In this document: piece by piece, positions 24,601-39,272 of the stretch
How the letters are laid out: every line of letters begins with the position of its first letter
Position numbering within the stretch: the stretch's first letter is position 1
Made by a program: the position numbers and the translations under genes
Source of the DNA: Lobosporangium transversale
Taxonomy: Eukaryota; Mortierellomycota; Mortierellomycetes; Mortierellales; Mortierellaceae
Assembly: GCF_002105155.1 (NCBI RefSeq)
Contig: NW_019028989.1
Coordinates: 62,001-126,000 of the forward strand
Direction: 5' to 3'
DNA length: 64,000 nucleotides
The notes under the pieces: generated by a model
Database searches by the model: none
Seen by the model: only the letters and a program-made list of their open reading frames with translations
What the model was told of the DNA's origin: nothing

Positions 24601-24979
24601 TAACAATTGCAACCGGCTTTTGTGGATTTGAACCGCCCGTTGGGCTTGATTTCAGCTGAGCAGATAAGGATGCGCTGCTGAGACTCAATGTAGATGGAGT
24701 GTCGTGTGAGGGCTTACTAAACGTCGTATCCCTGTTGCACCCAACGCTGGTCTTTCGAGATGTGCTGTTGTTGCAGTGATAGTTGGCAAAAGTCTCAGTA
24801 TTCTCAGTGTTACTCTTTCTACCGGTGTTGGAGACAAGAAGTGATGAGGATATAGGTAGCGGTTGCTGTAGATGTTGCTGTTGTCCACGCTGTGTTTGTT
24901 GTTTTTGTTGTTGACGTAAAGTAGCAGGTTGTTTCTGTTTTGAATGCTGCTTATGTTGCTGCGGCTGCTGAAGAGCCAT
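21645..24979 (-). CDS. acrB: AcrB-like membrane and coiled-coil protein (ubiquitin-network regulator)
   Basis: Three exons with matching phases: 24979-23763, 23641-23142 and 23020-21645, giving about 1030 residues. The order is a Gln-rich N-terminus, a membrane block with several hydrophobic helices (for example LFDLVAFYVVMFAI, VANILVYFYVINLTRGLVF, VSCLLWFLFGLV, TVGFGLYILMSELVDVML), a fibronectin-III-like module (SEIVIHVNYIPWHQVQYHF...FTVYGLTPSTDYEIEM), a Lys-rich linker, and a long Leu/Gln/Glu coiled coil. This matches Aspergillus AcrB in length (about 1000 residues), membrane segments and coiled coil; AcrB was found through genetic interaction with the CreB deubiquitinase. The first ATG, MALQQPQQ at 24979, is used because the longer frame upstream has no ATG. 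Name confidence is moderate; the gene itself is certain. Confidence 0.75.
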
Positions 24980-26167
24980 CGAGGCCAGAAGCAGACCTAA
25001 AAATACTATGATACAAAGGAGAGACCCAATGTTCTCCCTCTGTGACGAGTGGATGATGAAGACAATGATTAAAGTTGAGCTGAGTGAGATCAAATGAAGC
25101 AAGATCAGGTAGAAATTAAAAAAATAAAAAAAAAATAAAAAAAAGGATTCTGTCTGTTTGATCTATGTCCTTGACTTGATCTGATCTTTGCCTTGGTCTA
25201 GTTCTCAGTCACACCTTTTGTTGCTGTTTGCTTGTGTTCCAAAGTGTGATCTCCACAGATGTATTCGAGAGTGTGAATGTTTGGAGTAAAATGTGTAAAT
25301 CAGCTTAATAAAAAAAAGGAAAAAAAATCAGGCCGCTTTTAGTTCGGTACGGGACAGGACGAGGGAATCGAAAAAGGGAGAACCGTTGGGCGCGGTTTAT
25401 GGGGACTGGAAAGAGACTTGATCTTCTCAAGTGCTTTGTGGGAGGAGTGACTCCGTTTGCACCGTGCACGAAGAGAGAATGCGCAACCATTTATTTCGAC
25501 TGACTCGACCGTGTACTGCAGACAAAGCGAGGCAGTGTATCTGACAAAAACTTTATCAATTTCTAAATGGACGATCCTCAGAAACAGATATGCTTACAAG
25601 TCTAAAGGATTCAGGATCATTGCCTACTTGCAAATTCTGATACTATGCAACCGCAGAAATAATATATCGTGAACACAACAACAGATATATAGAAAGAGTT
25701 TCTCTTTACTTATTTAGCCTTCATTTTCATCACCACCAGTTTTGACACCAAGAATGTCAGTTTTATCGGATTTGATACTTTAATGTCATCGATACCCAAA
25801 ATCGACGCAACGGTGGCATTTTAAGCCTTCGGACCGATCAATAAATAGTGATAATTGCCATCTCCATGAAGCTCCTCAACCCTTATTGCGTAGTGTATGA
25901 CTTCCGTCATACTCGTCTAATTCTTTGGAATATTTTCTGGTTCCGAGTGACAAGAAGCATCTCAGAGTAACAGTTTTAATGCCTTATTGATCACACAAGG
26001 TGCAATGTAATTAGTAAATGATCCAAGCAAAGCCCCATGTATCATGTTTCTGATGTGTGGAGAATGTACAGCGTCTGTGAGCAGAGCCACAGAGGATGCA
26101 CTTAGTTCAATGATGTCAATATATATAATATAGCTTTTTATTCTTTTTTCATTGACAACGAATCAGC
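24980..26167. other. Divergent promoter region, AcrB-like gene / MCY1
   Basis: 1.2 kb between divergent genes with no gene seen. Near 25130 and 25310 are short A runs. The 26120-26165 stretch just before the MCY1 start is AT-rich, with a short pyrimidine run and TATATA. Confidence 0.5.
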
Positions 26168-27781
26168 ATGCTAGAATCAATCTCGGACAAGAATAAACAC
26201 ATCGCCATCGGTGCAGCGCTCGGTGTCTTCTTTACACTCTCAACTACTGCCATCGTCCTTGCCACCCAAGGGACGTCGACGAATGCAACTCGTTATTCAC
26301 ATTCGAAGAGTAGCCGGCGGCGGTCCTCCATAGGTGAAAATCTCAATAGGATGATTGCATTGCCCAAGCCTGAAAAGAATACTATGATATGCGACGGCGT
26401 AGCAGGATTGATCGGTAATACACCCATGATGCGTATCAAGTCACTCAGCGAAGAGACAGGGTGTGAAATCCTTGCCAAAGCAGAGGTAAAAAGGAAAATA
26501 TGGGTGAATGAGTACAAAACAGCCTCTTTAACACCCTCCCAGACCAACTTACCTGCAATATATGATGGAATGACCCTGTCTTCTAGTTCTTGAACCCTGG
26601 GGGAAGCACCAAGGATCGTGTGGCACTCAGTATGATTAACACCGCTGAACGAGACCACGTTTTAACACCAGGAAACGGCTCCACCATCTTTGAAGGAACA
26701 GTTGGCTCCACGGGCATTTCGCTTGCCATGATTGCCAAAGCTCGTGGATACAATGCATGGATCGTCATGCCTGATGATGTTGCACAAGAGAAATCTCAGC
26801 TTCTGGAAAAGTTAGGAGCACATGTTGAAAAAGTACGGCCTGTTAGCATTGTGGACAAGAATCAATTTGTTAATTTGGCCAAAAGGCGGGCTCAAGAGTT
26901 TGGACAGGATAATCAAAGCCAAGAGGATGCACCGCAAGGAAGCCAGAAAAAGAAGGGTTTCTTTGCAGATCAATTTGAGAACTTGGCAAACTTTGAGGCA
27001 CATTTTACCACGACGGGGCCAGAAATTTACAAGCAGACACAAGGGAAAATTGATGCAATCGTGATGGGTGCAGGTAAGAGAGAGATGAGTAATACTGATC
27101 TGATATACTTGATTCATTACTGATGAAGACTGACTTCGCGGTTACTGACTTTGAATGAAAAACCTTACATGTAGGTACTGGTGGGACCCTCGCAGGTGTT
27201 GCGAAATACTTGAAGGCATTGCTTCCCAACCTAAGAACCTACCTTGCAGATCCTCAAGGTTCAGGGCTCTTTAATAAGGTCAAATACAACATTATGTACT
27301 CGTCCACCGAAAAGGAAGGCACGAGAAAGCGCCATCAGGTGGATACTGTAGTCGAGGGTGTAGGAATTAATCGCCTGACACGCAATTTTGCTCAATCAGA
27401 GGGGTTTATCGACGATGCTGTCCGGGTGACGGATCAAGAGGCGATAGACATGGCTAGGTTTCTAGTCCATCGAGAAGGGCTGTTCATTGGGTCGTCCTCA
27501 GCAATCAACTGCGTGGCTGCTGTCCGGATTGCTCGAGAGCTAGGCCCTGGTCACACTATCGTTACACTTCTTTGTGATTCCGGCCAGCGGCATTTGACCA
27601 AGTTCTGGTATGAAACCTCACTATTCTTGTGAAAGATATCATGTCATTGTAATTGATGAAAGATTGGTCTTTTAACATTTTAATTTTATGATGATCATCA
27701 TTTCATAGGAATGACGAATACTTGGCAAAACATGGTCTGGTAGTCAAAGATGTGGTTGATAACCTGGATTTTATTGTGTAG
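26168..27781 (+). CDS. MCY1: Membrane-anchored cysteine synthase-like enzyme, mitochondrial (Mcy1/cysteine synthase 2)
   Basis: PLP-dependent fold-type II enzyme of the O-acetylserine sulfhydrylase/cystathionine beta-synthase family. Four exons with consistent phases: 26168-26485, 26587-27073, 27175-27607 and 27709-27781, giving 436 residues. A single N-terminal membrane helix (about residues 11-35, HIAIGAALGVFFTLSTTAIVLA) precedes the catalytic domain, as in the yeast outer-mitochondrial-membrane enzyme Mcy1 (YGR012W). Motifs seen: LIGNTPMMRIKSL; the PLP lysine in NPGGSTKDR (about Lys115, split from the preceding exon); EGTVGSTGISLA; the phosphate-binding GAGTGGTLAG, which spans an intron; and GSSSAINC. 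An insertion rich in Gln/Lys (about 26900-26950) lengthens the middle. The family call is firm; whether it makes cysteine in vivo is not settled by sequence. Confidence 0.87.
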
Positions 27782-27888
27782 GCTAGAATACATGTGAAAG
27801 ACAGAGACATAAATATGTATCATCGTCATCTTTTTGATCCTTATAATGTTTACTATATTATATGAATTATGAATAAGATGGGCAACCC

Positions 27889-29323
27889 TTATTCAACAGT
27901 GATATCCTTGACTGGAACCATTTCGAACTGGAACGCCATAAACACCACAGATGAGTCCGCAGTCTTGAGGATATATGTCAATGGCTGAAAAGCAAAAATA
28001 AGGAAAGTAAAGGTGAAAAGAAGAGTGCTGGTTAGTGGTTGACCAAAACGATCTGCTTATATCCTTCAAAGCTTACGAAAAAAAAAAAAAAAAAAAAAAA
28101 ACCTGCCTGTCCATCCCAGTACTTGGTGATATCGACACTAAATCCCGGAACTTTAAGAGTAAAATGAGCAAAGTCCAAGTAAGGATTGAAGAAATCAAAT
28201 CCATATACATGGTCGGGGCGATATCTGTGTTTGGTCAGATTAACCTCGCGTGCAAAATACGATCTCCTGGCAGAACTGGTCATATTATGAGGAGTTGACT
28301 CTGTCAGTTTGCTTCCAGATCTTGTTTCAACTAGTTCCTCTTTATCTTCGCCGCTATTAGCATCTTCCTGCCTTTGCTGCTCCTCTTGCTCCTTTCTCTT
28401 TTGTTGTTCTTCCTCTTGCTTCTTAAGATTGTCCTTTTGGAAAAGGATGTTGGTATCCTCTACAATATGCTCGCCTTCTGGCGAAGGCCATGGAGGGAGT
28501 TCATTTTCAAGACGCTCTTTGGCCTTGTCTCCTCCACTTTGCTCAACCCTCTGCTGGGCGGCGGGATCAATGTGCCAGCCCGCAACATTGATTGTATTCA
28601 TCGTAGCGATCAATGGGCTGAACGCCCAGGGTCGCTCGCAATAGATGTCGGCTTTGAGTCCTGGATCGATGAACTGAACGAACTTGAGGGCAATAGATGA
28701 GAAAGGTGGAAGTTTCAAGGGCCTTTCAAATTGGTTCTAGATGTCATAATTGGGTGGAGATTATGTTCAGCACAAGAAAATTAGGTCTTGATGGTAATTG
28801 TTGATTGTTCATGAGAATATTGCCATGATACTGGTATGACGCCAAGATTATTGAGGCATTTGGGAAGGAAGAGAAATTGATGACCTTCAGTTTTGTCAGA
28901 GTATACAGACAACGGGAGCATTACTGCATCACCGCTCATCCCTCCTTGCCTCCCCTGGGAGCTGTGTATAAATACAAAGATTTATGATTGAGGACTTACT
29001 CCAAAGACGATTTGATCGCCAGGCCATTCACGCTTGAATCTACCAGAGATCTGGATGGAACTCAAGTTGTTGTCCCCACCTGGCTTAGTGAACCAAGGAC
29101 TATCAGACATCGTCTTGAGGCCATCTTCGGCTTGTCCATCTGCATAACCATAAGTTTTATCAAGGCCACGGATGCGCACGACAATCTGGCCGATAAACTC
29201 GTCCGATTCAATCAGCAAAGGATTTGCGTCGTCGTTGACCGTAATGAGCTTAAGGTCCTTTGGATCTGCGCTTGGTCCAGCAGAGACGCGCAACCTAAAT
29301 CGAGTAGGTGTATATGGGGACAT
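27889..29323 (-). CDS. DUF1769-family protein
   Basis: Fungal protein family of unknown function (Pfam DUF1769). Three exons: 29323-29000, 28736-28107 and 27984-27889, giving 349 residues. The second intron fits only with a GC donor (CAG|GCAGGT) at 28106: the alternative GT three bases on gives the wrong phase, while the GC donor restores the family motif YWDGQ-PLTYILK across the junction. Family signatures: ISGRFKREWPGDQIVFG joined to NQFERPLKLPPFSS, then FIDPGLKADIYCERPWAFSPLI, then FNPYLDFAHFTLKVPGFSVDITKYWDGQ. Between them lies a Glu/Gln/Lys-rich insert. No signal peptide or membrane helix. The start MSPYTPTRFRLRV is the only good ATG at the head of the domain. It is divergent from BRO1, with 311 bp between the starts. 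Confidence 0.8.
28105..28106 (-). other. Probable non-canonical GC splice donor
   Basis: The intron runs from GC at 28106-28105 to the AG at 27986-27985. Context CAG|GCAGGT is a strong match to the GC-AG donor consensus. The phase and the conserved DUF1769 motif support it over the nearby GT. Confidence 0.7.
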
Positions 29324-29634
29324 TTATAGCTTTGTTTTGTAATGTGAAGGGTGCTATGTATTGAAGAAGAGTGGGTTTGACAAAAAAAAAAGGAAAAAAA
29401 AGAGGTGAATTAAGAGCGAATAAAAGAAATTAAGAGAATGATATCATTGTTCAGCAACGGTCACAGTCCCGTGCGATTCAATTGTCTACCTGACACTTGG
29501 CACTTGGCACTGTGAGAAACTTCAGTGTGTGCTCCATCCTCCTGTGCTCATTTCTCATTGGCATTCAAATCCCTTCCTTTCATCACCTTACCTACCCTCC
29601 ACTCAAATAAGAATTATCTTCATTTGTCCGTACC

Positions 29635-32600
29635 ATGTCACAGTCTCCTATGATTGCTGTACCTCTGAAGAGGACAGACGAAGTCGACTGGGTGACACCA
29701 CTCAAGAGATATATCGCCCTCTCCTATCAAGACGATCCCGAAAAATATGCAGAAGAGTGTGGAACTATTCATCGTCTGCGTCAGGATATGCGTGGCGCAG
29801 GAAATGATATCACTGGCAGAGATGTGCTCTATCGCTATTTTGGCCAGCTCGAAATCCTTGACCTGCGCTTTCCTGTCGACGAAGCCCATATCAAAATTGG
29901 TTTCATGTGGTACGTATTGAATAGCTATGCTTTGTTCCATATTTCCCTTGATACGAAAGAGGAATGAGCATGAATTTGGTGTCATGCAAGTGTCTGCGTT
30001 TATGGTCGCGTCTGTTACGTGTTTATGTCTAGTCGCCATAATGTAGGAAAAAAAAGTCTTGGCAGCACTTTTGTCTGATGTGTGTAATTGTATCTCTAGG
30101 TACGATGCGTTTACACAGAGACCAACATCGCAGTTTTCACTCGCCTTTGAGAAAGCTAGCACCATATTCAATATTGCATCCGTATTATCTGCTATTGCGG
30201 CCTCACAGACAAGGGTCAATGAGCCAGAAGGTGTCAGAAAAGCTTTTCATTTCTTTCAAGCTGCAGCAGGAATTTACACCTACATCAACGAGAACTTTTT
30301 ACATGCGCCTTCAATTGACTTGAGTCGGGATACAGTCAAGATGCTCGTGTCTCTAATGCTGGCCCAAGCGCAGGAAGTCTCATGGGAGAAAGCATATGCA
30401 GAGAAGAAGAAATCTCTCCTTATCTCTAAACTAGCCGCCCAAGTTGCTTGGAGTTACAACGCTACACTCGAGGCTATGGCTGATGGTGTATCCAAGCAGA
30501 TTTTCGACAAGAACTGGCAAACTCTTTGTCAGGTATTGTATTATGTTCTTCAGGGTCTTGTCGTTAAACTTGTGATACAATACATGCTTACACTTTTATC
30601 TAATATATCATATACTTTTTTTATTTTATTTTATTTTTTATTTTTTTTATGTCATTGTAGATCAAGGCCAAGATGTTTACCGCTATCGCTCAGCACTACC
30701 GAGCATTGGCAGCAGAGAATGATTCAAAGTGGGGTGAGATGGTTTCGAGGATTCAAATTGCAGAGACAGCTATCAAAGAAGCAGAGAAACAAGCAAAATC
30801 ATTTACTTCGGGTTTCACCCAAAGCTCCCATCCAACAGTGACGCTTACACAGGAGGCAGTTAGCTCTATTCATGAAATCACAAAATCACACCTTGCAATC
30901 ATCTCAGAGAAGAAGACATCTGCTGTCCGTGATAACGACATGATCTATCATGAAGCTGTGCCTAGCGAAGGTTCTCTTGGACAACTCGAAAAACTGAACG
31001 CAACAAAGCCATTGCCCATCTCGGAACTCTACTCCCAAAGTGAGATGCAGAAAGTGATTGGTCCAGATACTTTTCAGCGTCTTATCCCATTATCTGTCCA
31101 TGAATCGTCAAGTCTGTACTCTGAGGAAAAGGCTAAGCTGGTCCGAGCGGAGGCTGAAAGATGTGAAACCGCAAACCAAGAATTAGCAAGCGCGCTCGAG
31201 TTTATGAATCTTCCTGCAGGCCTTGAAAAGTTCAAAAATCGAGCCAATGATGGTCAGAATGCTACACTTGACGCTCTAGCTGTCCCACCTAACCCTGTGA
31301 AGGAGCTCGCTGATTTTATTCAGAATGAGGAATTGGGTGAATCTATTGCAAATTTGATTGCGTCGCTGGACCGCATCAAATCAGGGACGCGAGATGCATT
31401 GGAGAATGCCAATCTGTCGCTGGATGAAGAGCGAAGTCAATGCGAAGCTCTGAGGGTACGGAAGTTGTTATCAGGACCATAAGCTTTGTATATTTTCCTA
31501 GTGGGCTTTGCTGCTAATCATAGCTCGATTAATTTCTCATAACCTATTGTAGGCTAAATATACCGATCTTTGGACACAACGGCCCTCGGGACCATTGACA
31601 CAAGTTTTTCGTACCGACTCGAAGGCATTGTTCGAATCACTTGACAAAGCCGCAGTATCCGACCAGAACCTTTACCGATCTTTTGATCAGATTGCTAATA
31701 ACGTCATGGTACTACGCGAAGGACGTGATGGTGCAGCTCTAGAACAGCTATTTGCTAGAATTGTAGTTGAAGCTAGCAAGAACAGGAAGAGTTTAGTAAA
31801 ATCGAACAATAGTCTGTTAGACGTGGAGGATAGCGGCGAGAGTGAAGCCATTCTGAAGACTGTTTCCAAAGTTGAGGATGTGATTGCCAAGCTCAAGAAA
31901 CTGAGGCAGGAACGTATGGATACCCTTGAAGACCTGAAGATAAAGGTATTGTCAATTTCTAGCAACATCGATGCTTGATAAAGGCGTTAGATGGCTTCTG
32001 ACGCTGTTTGTTTCTCCAAATTAGACTCAACAAGACGATATCTCAAATCTTCTGATTTTGAACAGGAAAAGTTCAGGCATTGAGCCCCAGTTATTTGCTC
32101 AGGAGCTGGAGAAGTTTAGACCCCACCAGACAAGAGTGACGGCGACGATTCATCACCAACAAGCCTTGATGCAGGAGCTCACTATGCACTACAAAGACCT
32201 CATGAATGGTCAAGAAGCACGTAGCCTTCAGGAAATTTGGGATATCGCAGAGAAGAAGCGACAAAGTTTGGCGGATCAGTTGCTGAAGACTAGAGGGTCA
32301 TACACAGACGTCAAAGTTGGATATAAGAAGGGCATTCGTTTCTATGAAGATCTAAATGCGCAGGTGCAGGATCTCGTTAAGGCTGTGGATCAATTCTGTC
32401 GTGCTAGAAAGGAGGAGCGCGGCATGCTTGAGCAACAAGTGATGACGACCCAATCTGAGCGCGAATCAAAGGCGTTGAAAGATCAATTGTCTAGATTCGA
32501 AAGCGTGTCTTCACCATCGACAAACGCGCTGCCAATAGACGCACTTGCAAATTTGAACCTTGGTGGAGCGTCGCGTGCTCAAATGCCGGCCCCAATGGCC

Positions 32601-33716
32601 CCAATGGCCCCAATGACCCCAATGAATCCACACGTAGCCGCGGCATCCCAATGGACCCCCACAGCAACGGCTCCTGCTCCTGCTTCTGCAGCTTATACGC
32701 CTATGAGTGCTCAGCCGACTGCTCCTTCTTTCGCACCACAATCTCAACAATCAACACCTCAACAGGCACATACAATGGTTATTCCCAACACAGGACCTTT
32801 TGCCCTGCCCTCGCCTCAAGTGTCTAGTCAGCCACCTCCTCTACAGCAGCCACTACAGCGCCAGTCAAGTTATTCAATTCCGAACCCACCTTCCCAGCAG
32901 CAGCAGCAGCGTCCTTATTCCCTTCAACAACAGTTCTCACAGCCACAGTTGCAGTCTCCAATGCAGCAGCCTCTAGTACAGCAGTCTCCAATGCAGCAGC
33001 AACAACAGCAGCCATATCAGACTCAGCCATCTATTCCTAGTACTCCTCAATATCAACCACAGTCTCAGTTCCAACAACAACCCCAATACCAGCAGCAGCA
33101 GCAACAGCTCCAGTATCAGCAACAACTTCCCGCAAGCAGCTCTGGCTACCAGCAGCAGCAGCCGACTCCTGTTAATTCTGGCTATCGACAGCCTATGATG
33201 GCACAAGGTCAATATCAACAACCCATACAGCATCAATATCAGCAACAGCAGCAACCTATTCAGCAGAATATGCAATTGCCGTACCAGTCTACGTCACAAC
33301 AGTTCCAGCAGCCAATACAGCAACAGCCATTCCAGCAGCAACCATACCTACAACAGCAGCAACAGTCACAGCAATCATTGTATCAGCAGCAACAACCAAT
33401 CCAACAGCAGTTACAGTCACCCGGACAGTTCCAGCAACCTGGCTATAATGCGTATTCTGGAACATCATCCCCTTCTCAACAGTACCAACAACAGCAACCA
33501 ATGCAGCCACTGCAGCCGGTTTATCAGCAACAGCAGCCAGTTCAGCCATTACAACCGCAGCAACCACAACAACAACCATTACAGCCGCAACAGCAGTCGT
33601 ACCATGGAGGATACCAGCAGGGACCTGTCCATCAACAACAGCAGCAGCAGCAGTTTCCACAAGGAGGCTATGCGCCAATCCAACCCACGACATATCAGAA
33701 TTCACTCCTTGATTAA
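29635..33716 (+). CDS. BRO1: Bro1/ALIX-family ESCRT-associated protein
   Basis: Endosomal scaffold that binds ESCRT-III (Snf7/Vps32) through its BRO1 domain and recruits deubiquitinase to cargo in the multivesicular-body pathway. Five exons, all phases consistent: 29635-29909, 30100-30532, 30661-31455, 31553-31945 and 32025-33716, giving about 1195 residues. The N-terminus MIAVPLKRTDEVDWVTPLKRYI and the block FTQRPTSQFSLAFEKASTIFN are BRO1-domain hallmarks. A helical V-like region follows (to about residue 700), then a 460-residue Gln/Pro/Tyr-rich tail with many QQP and YQQ repeats, longer than the tail in yeast. The PalA/Rim20 paralogue shares the BRO1 domain but normally lacks so long a Pro/Gln tail, so I prefer Bro1. 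The reverse frames over the tail are shadows of CAG repeats. Confidence 0.88.
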
Positions 33717-34345
33717 AGAAAGATAAAATAAAAATAAATAAAAAAAACGTAAAATAAGACGTAATTTTATACGTGTAGGTGACTGACATTGAGTGGTACC
33801 ATAAAAAGTGATTTGGTGGCTAAATCACCAGGTTGCTAACCCATTCAAGGATATTCAACTTTAAGAGGTTGACACTAAATGAATGGCGACTATCATATTG
33901 TTGGTGGGAGATACGACCTTTAATTGGTTTGTGAAGCTGGTCACTTCCAGTTACAGAGGTAGAGAAATCTTGAACGAATATTAATATATATAATTGTACA
34001 ACACAAAAGACTGAGTGAGAACATTCAGTTCTCAGATGGCTCTGTTGAACAAAAGAAGGAACAAAGAGCCAGAGGTGGCGATTCCCACGTGACCAGAGTA
34101 AGTCTTTAAATTGTATGTTGTCTGATCTTTAGTACAGCCAATCAGAATTGCTTATGCAACAGGGCAATTCGAAGGCAGACAATTTGAAAGTCATGGCTGG
34201 GGATTTAACACGGAAAAAATAAGATAGCAGCTGAACAGATCAAGCAAGCAAGGAACAAATGGCTGGCGGGGCATGGCCTGATATCATTATCTAAGAGCGA
34301 GAAAAACAATCCCCGCACTTTACTGAAATCAAATAGCATAGCGGC
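33717..34345. other. Intergenic, BRO1 3' side and ERG20 distal upstream
   Basis: No gene seen. It carries AT-rich terminator-like sequence just after BRO1 (AATAAAAATAAATAAA near 33728). Confidence 0.5.
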
Positions 34346-34450
34346 TCTTTCTTTTTTTTCTCTTCTTTTTTCTCTTTTCTCATTTACCTTCTCATTTCCT
34401 ACATTCAACCCCATCTTCATCTCTTTACATCATTACTTTTGCTCAAAAAG
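34346..34450 (+). promoter_or_regulatory. Pyrimidine-rich leader/core promoter of ERG20
   Basis: About 100 bases directly upstream of the ERG20 ATG are mainly C and T on the coding strand (runs such as TTTTTTTTCTCTTCTTTTTTCTC). Similar C/T tracts precede PEX3, the Ohr gene and bestrophin. In filamentous fungi such tracts often mark transcription starts of strongly expressed genes. Confidence 0.5.
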
Positions 34451-36143
<1,693 letters not shown>

Positions 36144-36293
36144 AAGAAAAAAAACCCCCCCTCCCGCTTTTTGTACAACTCACTCATTCCTTCATCCAAC
36201 CGAGTATAGAAATAAAAGTAAAAAAAACACGTATTTAAATTTTCATTTTTATACAATTTGATTAATAAATTTATTAACATGAATATATATTAA

Positions 36294-39241
36294 TCAAGGT
36301 TGATGATCATCTTCATCCGAAAGATTGGATAGCTGGATATATCGACTCATAGTCGTCGGAGTATTTGTGTGAGGTGATTGTGGTGGAAGAGGAATCGGAA
36401 TCGGAACATTGGTCGCACCGGTCGATAATGCACTGTCATCTACTATCATCGATCTCTTCTTCCTCTTCTTGCTTGGAGTATATAATCCAGGATGATTTTG
36501 ATGAGGTGCTGTTGTATCCTCAGGAGTAGTTATGGTATCAATAGTGGCAGAGTTACGCCTCGACAATGATCTAACATCATGGCTGCCAAGACCTGAAAAG
36601 CTTTCAGAGACTCCGCAATTGCCAGAAGGTCTAGGCTGTTCTTGTTTCTGTTGTTGCTGACGGGATATGTCTGACGTATATGACGTGGAACCAAGTGCAG
36701 CCGCAGCAGTCCCAAGATCATCGGTAGGCCGACGTTGCTGCGATGGCCATGATTGCGGTGATTGCTGTGATTGCTGTGGTTGCTGTGATTGCTGTGGCTG
36801 TTGGTGTTGTCGATGTTTTGCTGGGCTGGCTGGAATGATATTAATGAGTGGTTGGTTTTCCTTGGAGCGCACTTCTGGCACAGGTCGCCTTGGTGAATCA
36901 CCGTTAAAAGCTATTGTCCTTAACAGACTTGGCGCCGGTGCCGTCATCGTGTGCTCTCCTTCTTCCTCATTCTCGTTTACCTTCCCTTTCCCCTTCTCCT
37001 TCTCCTTCTGCGGACCTGTTCTTGAACTAGTAGAGACTGCTGTATTCGCCTCCTCTTTATACCCATGCCCATTTGAACTGCTCGAGGGTGAAGACAATCC
37101 ATCCAATAAAGATGAATGGCGTCGCAGTTGTCTTTTTGCCGCAGCCTCCTCCGCCTCGCGTGCCGCATTCCTGGCCAGTGTTTCGTCATCATCTTTCTCC
37201 CATGCCTCTAATGATGGATTGAATACAAATGTTCCCTCGGCAACGGCGTTCTTACTTTCATCTCGCTTGATGCCCCAGTAATCTTCCTGCTGGCGTTGCT
37301 TTAATTGAGTTTGTCGAAGTTTGATTAATGGTTTAACACCGATGTGGCCGTCTTCATCATCCCTTGCATCGCCATCTTCACCACTAGTAAAGGAAGTTTT
37401 TGAATTATATGGATCACCGATACTCTTCATTGATGTACTTCGGAATGTGAATTCTGAAGATGGGAAAGTAATTGCTGAAGAGGGAAAAGGTGGTCGCTTG
37501 GATGCTTTTGGTCTGACGGATCTCTGGAATCGACCCCAATTCAGTGGTGGAAAGAGAGGATCTGTTTGAGGTTGATCCCGCAGTGGATCGATATCGCTGC
37601 TTTGATTAACTATCACACTTTGTGAACGGCTGTTATCTTCATTTTTAGGTTGAGTTCGATGCGTTGATGGTTGAGGTTGTGAAGTGGATGGAATTGTGTC
37701 CTTTGGTTGTGGGTATATTCTATCATTATTGAGGTAGCGGTGAGACTCCAGTGCCTCCTCTCCATTATGCCTCTTCAAACTACCCTTAGGTGTGAGCTGA
37801 TGGTGTGCTTTCCGCTTACGTGACGCATGGGAACTATATGCTGTTGCTGCTTCGGGATGTTCATTATCACTCGTATTCGTCATCTGATGCGAGAGCCCTG
37901 TTGTTGGTGGGCGTTGTCGATGTTGATCTGTACGAGCATTTGCACTCAAGATTTCAGATCGTGTGCTTAATGGTGGGGAGACCAAGGATGGATTTCTTTC
38001 CTTGAGCCAATCGTGAACATGCTTCATTCTAGATTCAAGACTAACAGACCCTAGTCCTGTATTTCGCTCCATTCTTTCTTGTTTATTCACTGGAAGTGGT
38101 GTTGTCATTGAGCTGTGCTTCCATGATTCCCGACTATCATGTTGTCGTGGAGTTAGAGTTGACGAAGGAGCAACAGATGTTGGTCGCTGGCGTGGATCAA
38201 TGACTTCTCGACGAGCTTTGGCTGGCGTCTTTGGCATAGCAAGCGGCGTCAGACGTTGTGGTTCAGCAGTGTTGGCACCATCTTGATTTCTTTGATACTT
38301 TTTTGTTGTTATGGGCTCTTTGTCTTCAAGTTGTTCAATCTCAACAAAGGATCGATGTCGTTTGTTTTGTCTCAATGGACCTTCCTTGTTAGAATGAAGA
38401 TTAGGGGAATTTAAATATTTTTGGTCAAGAGACCTGCGTCTTGCCCTCTGGTGCCTGGGTATTGACCTTTTCAACAAAGGTTCCGATGCCATGGCTGATA
38501 AAGGCCGTTTCCGACTAGATTGCTCATTCCCGAATTGATAAATAGGATCTGTTTGGTTTCTTCTCAAATGAGGAGGCGAACTTTGTTCAATAAATGATGG
38601 CAAAACTGTGCTCACTGCTGAGGTAGGAACCCTTGCTTTCCCTGTCACAGATGCACTCCTCATTGATGTTGATGACAATTGCGGGTTTGAGACTTTGAAT
38701 GGATTTGGCAGTATAGAAGTCGAATGGGCACCAAGGTCTACATCCTTTGACATATGGGGTAATGGTTGTTGCCGTATTCTGCTGTTCATTGCGGCTGGTG
38801 TTAGTGGATCAACGTAATCATCAACAAAAGAAGTTATAGACCTTGACCGTCTCCTTTCCAGATCGCGTTTAAATCTGCCAAAATCCAGATTAGCTGCTGT
38901 TGAGGAGGCGGCAGATGTTGATGCTTGCGCTTTTGTCTCGTTTGGTCTTACAGTATTATGTCGTTGAGTATACGCCACAGGCGGCGATTGTCCACTACCA
39001 AAAGCCGATAAACTGCGGATATCGCCACGATTGGTGAGTGCACTAGTTTTAGAAGGTCCATGTCGAGAATGATGAGGAACAGAGGAGGATTGTGGCTCCT
39101 GCCATGTACTATGGGTTTCAACATAATCTGTTGGTTTTGATAGGTAAAAATGTGCTAGTAATAACCATCCTGCAACTATGACCTTGGAACTTTCGTATAA
39201 AGGGATCCTACATGAATTGTTAGGACGATAACAGGTTCATG

Positions 39242-39272
<31 letters not shown>

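Noticed and set aside
23759-25102. Longer start upstream of the AcrB-like ATG, adding a membrane helix
   Set aside because: The extra frame starts with TTG, not ATG, and lies in the promoter region.
32511-33789. Several reverse frames over the BRO1 tail
   Set aside because: Antisense of CAG/CAA repeats; the forward frame has the domain and spliced context.
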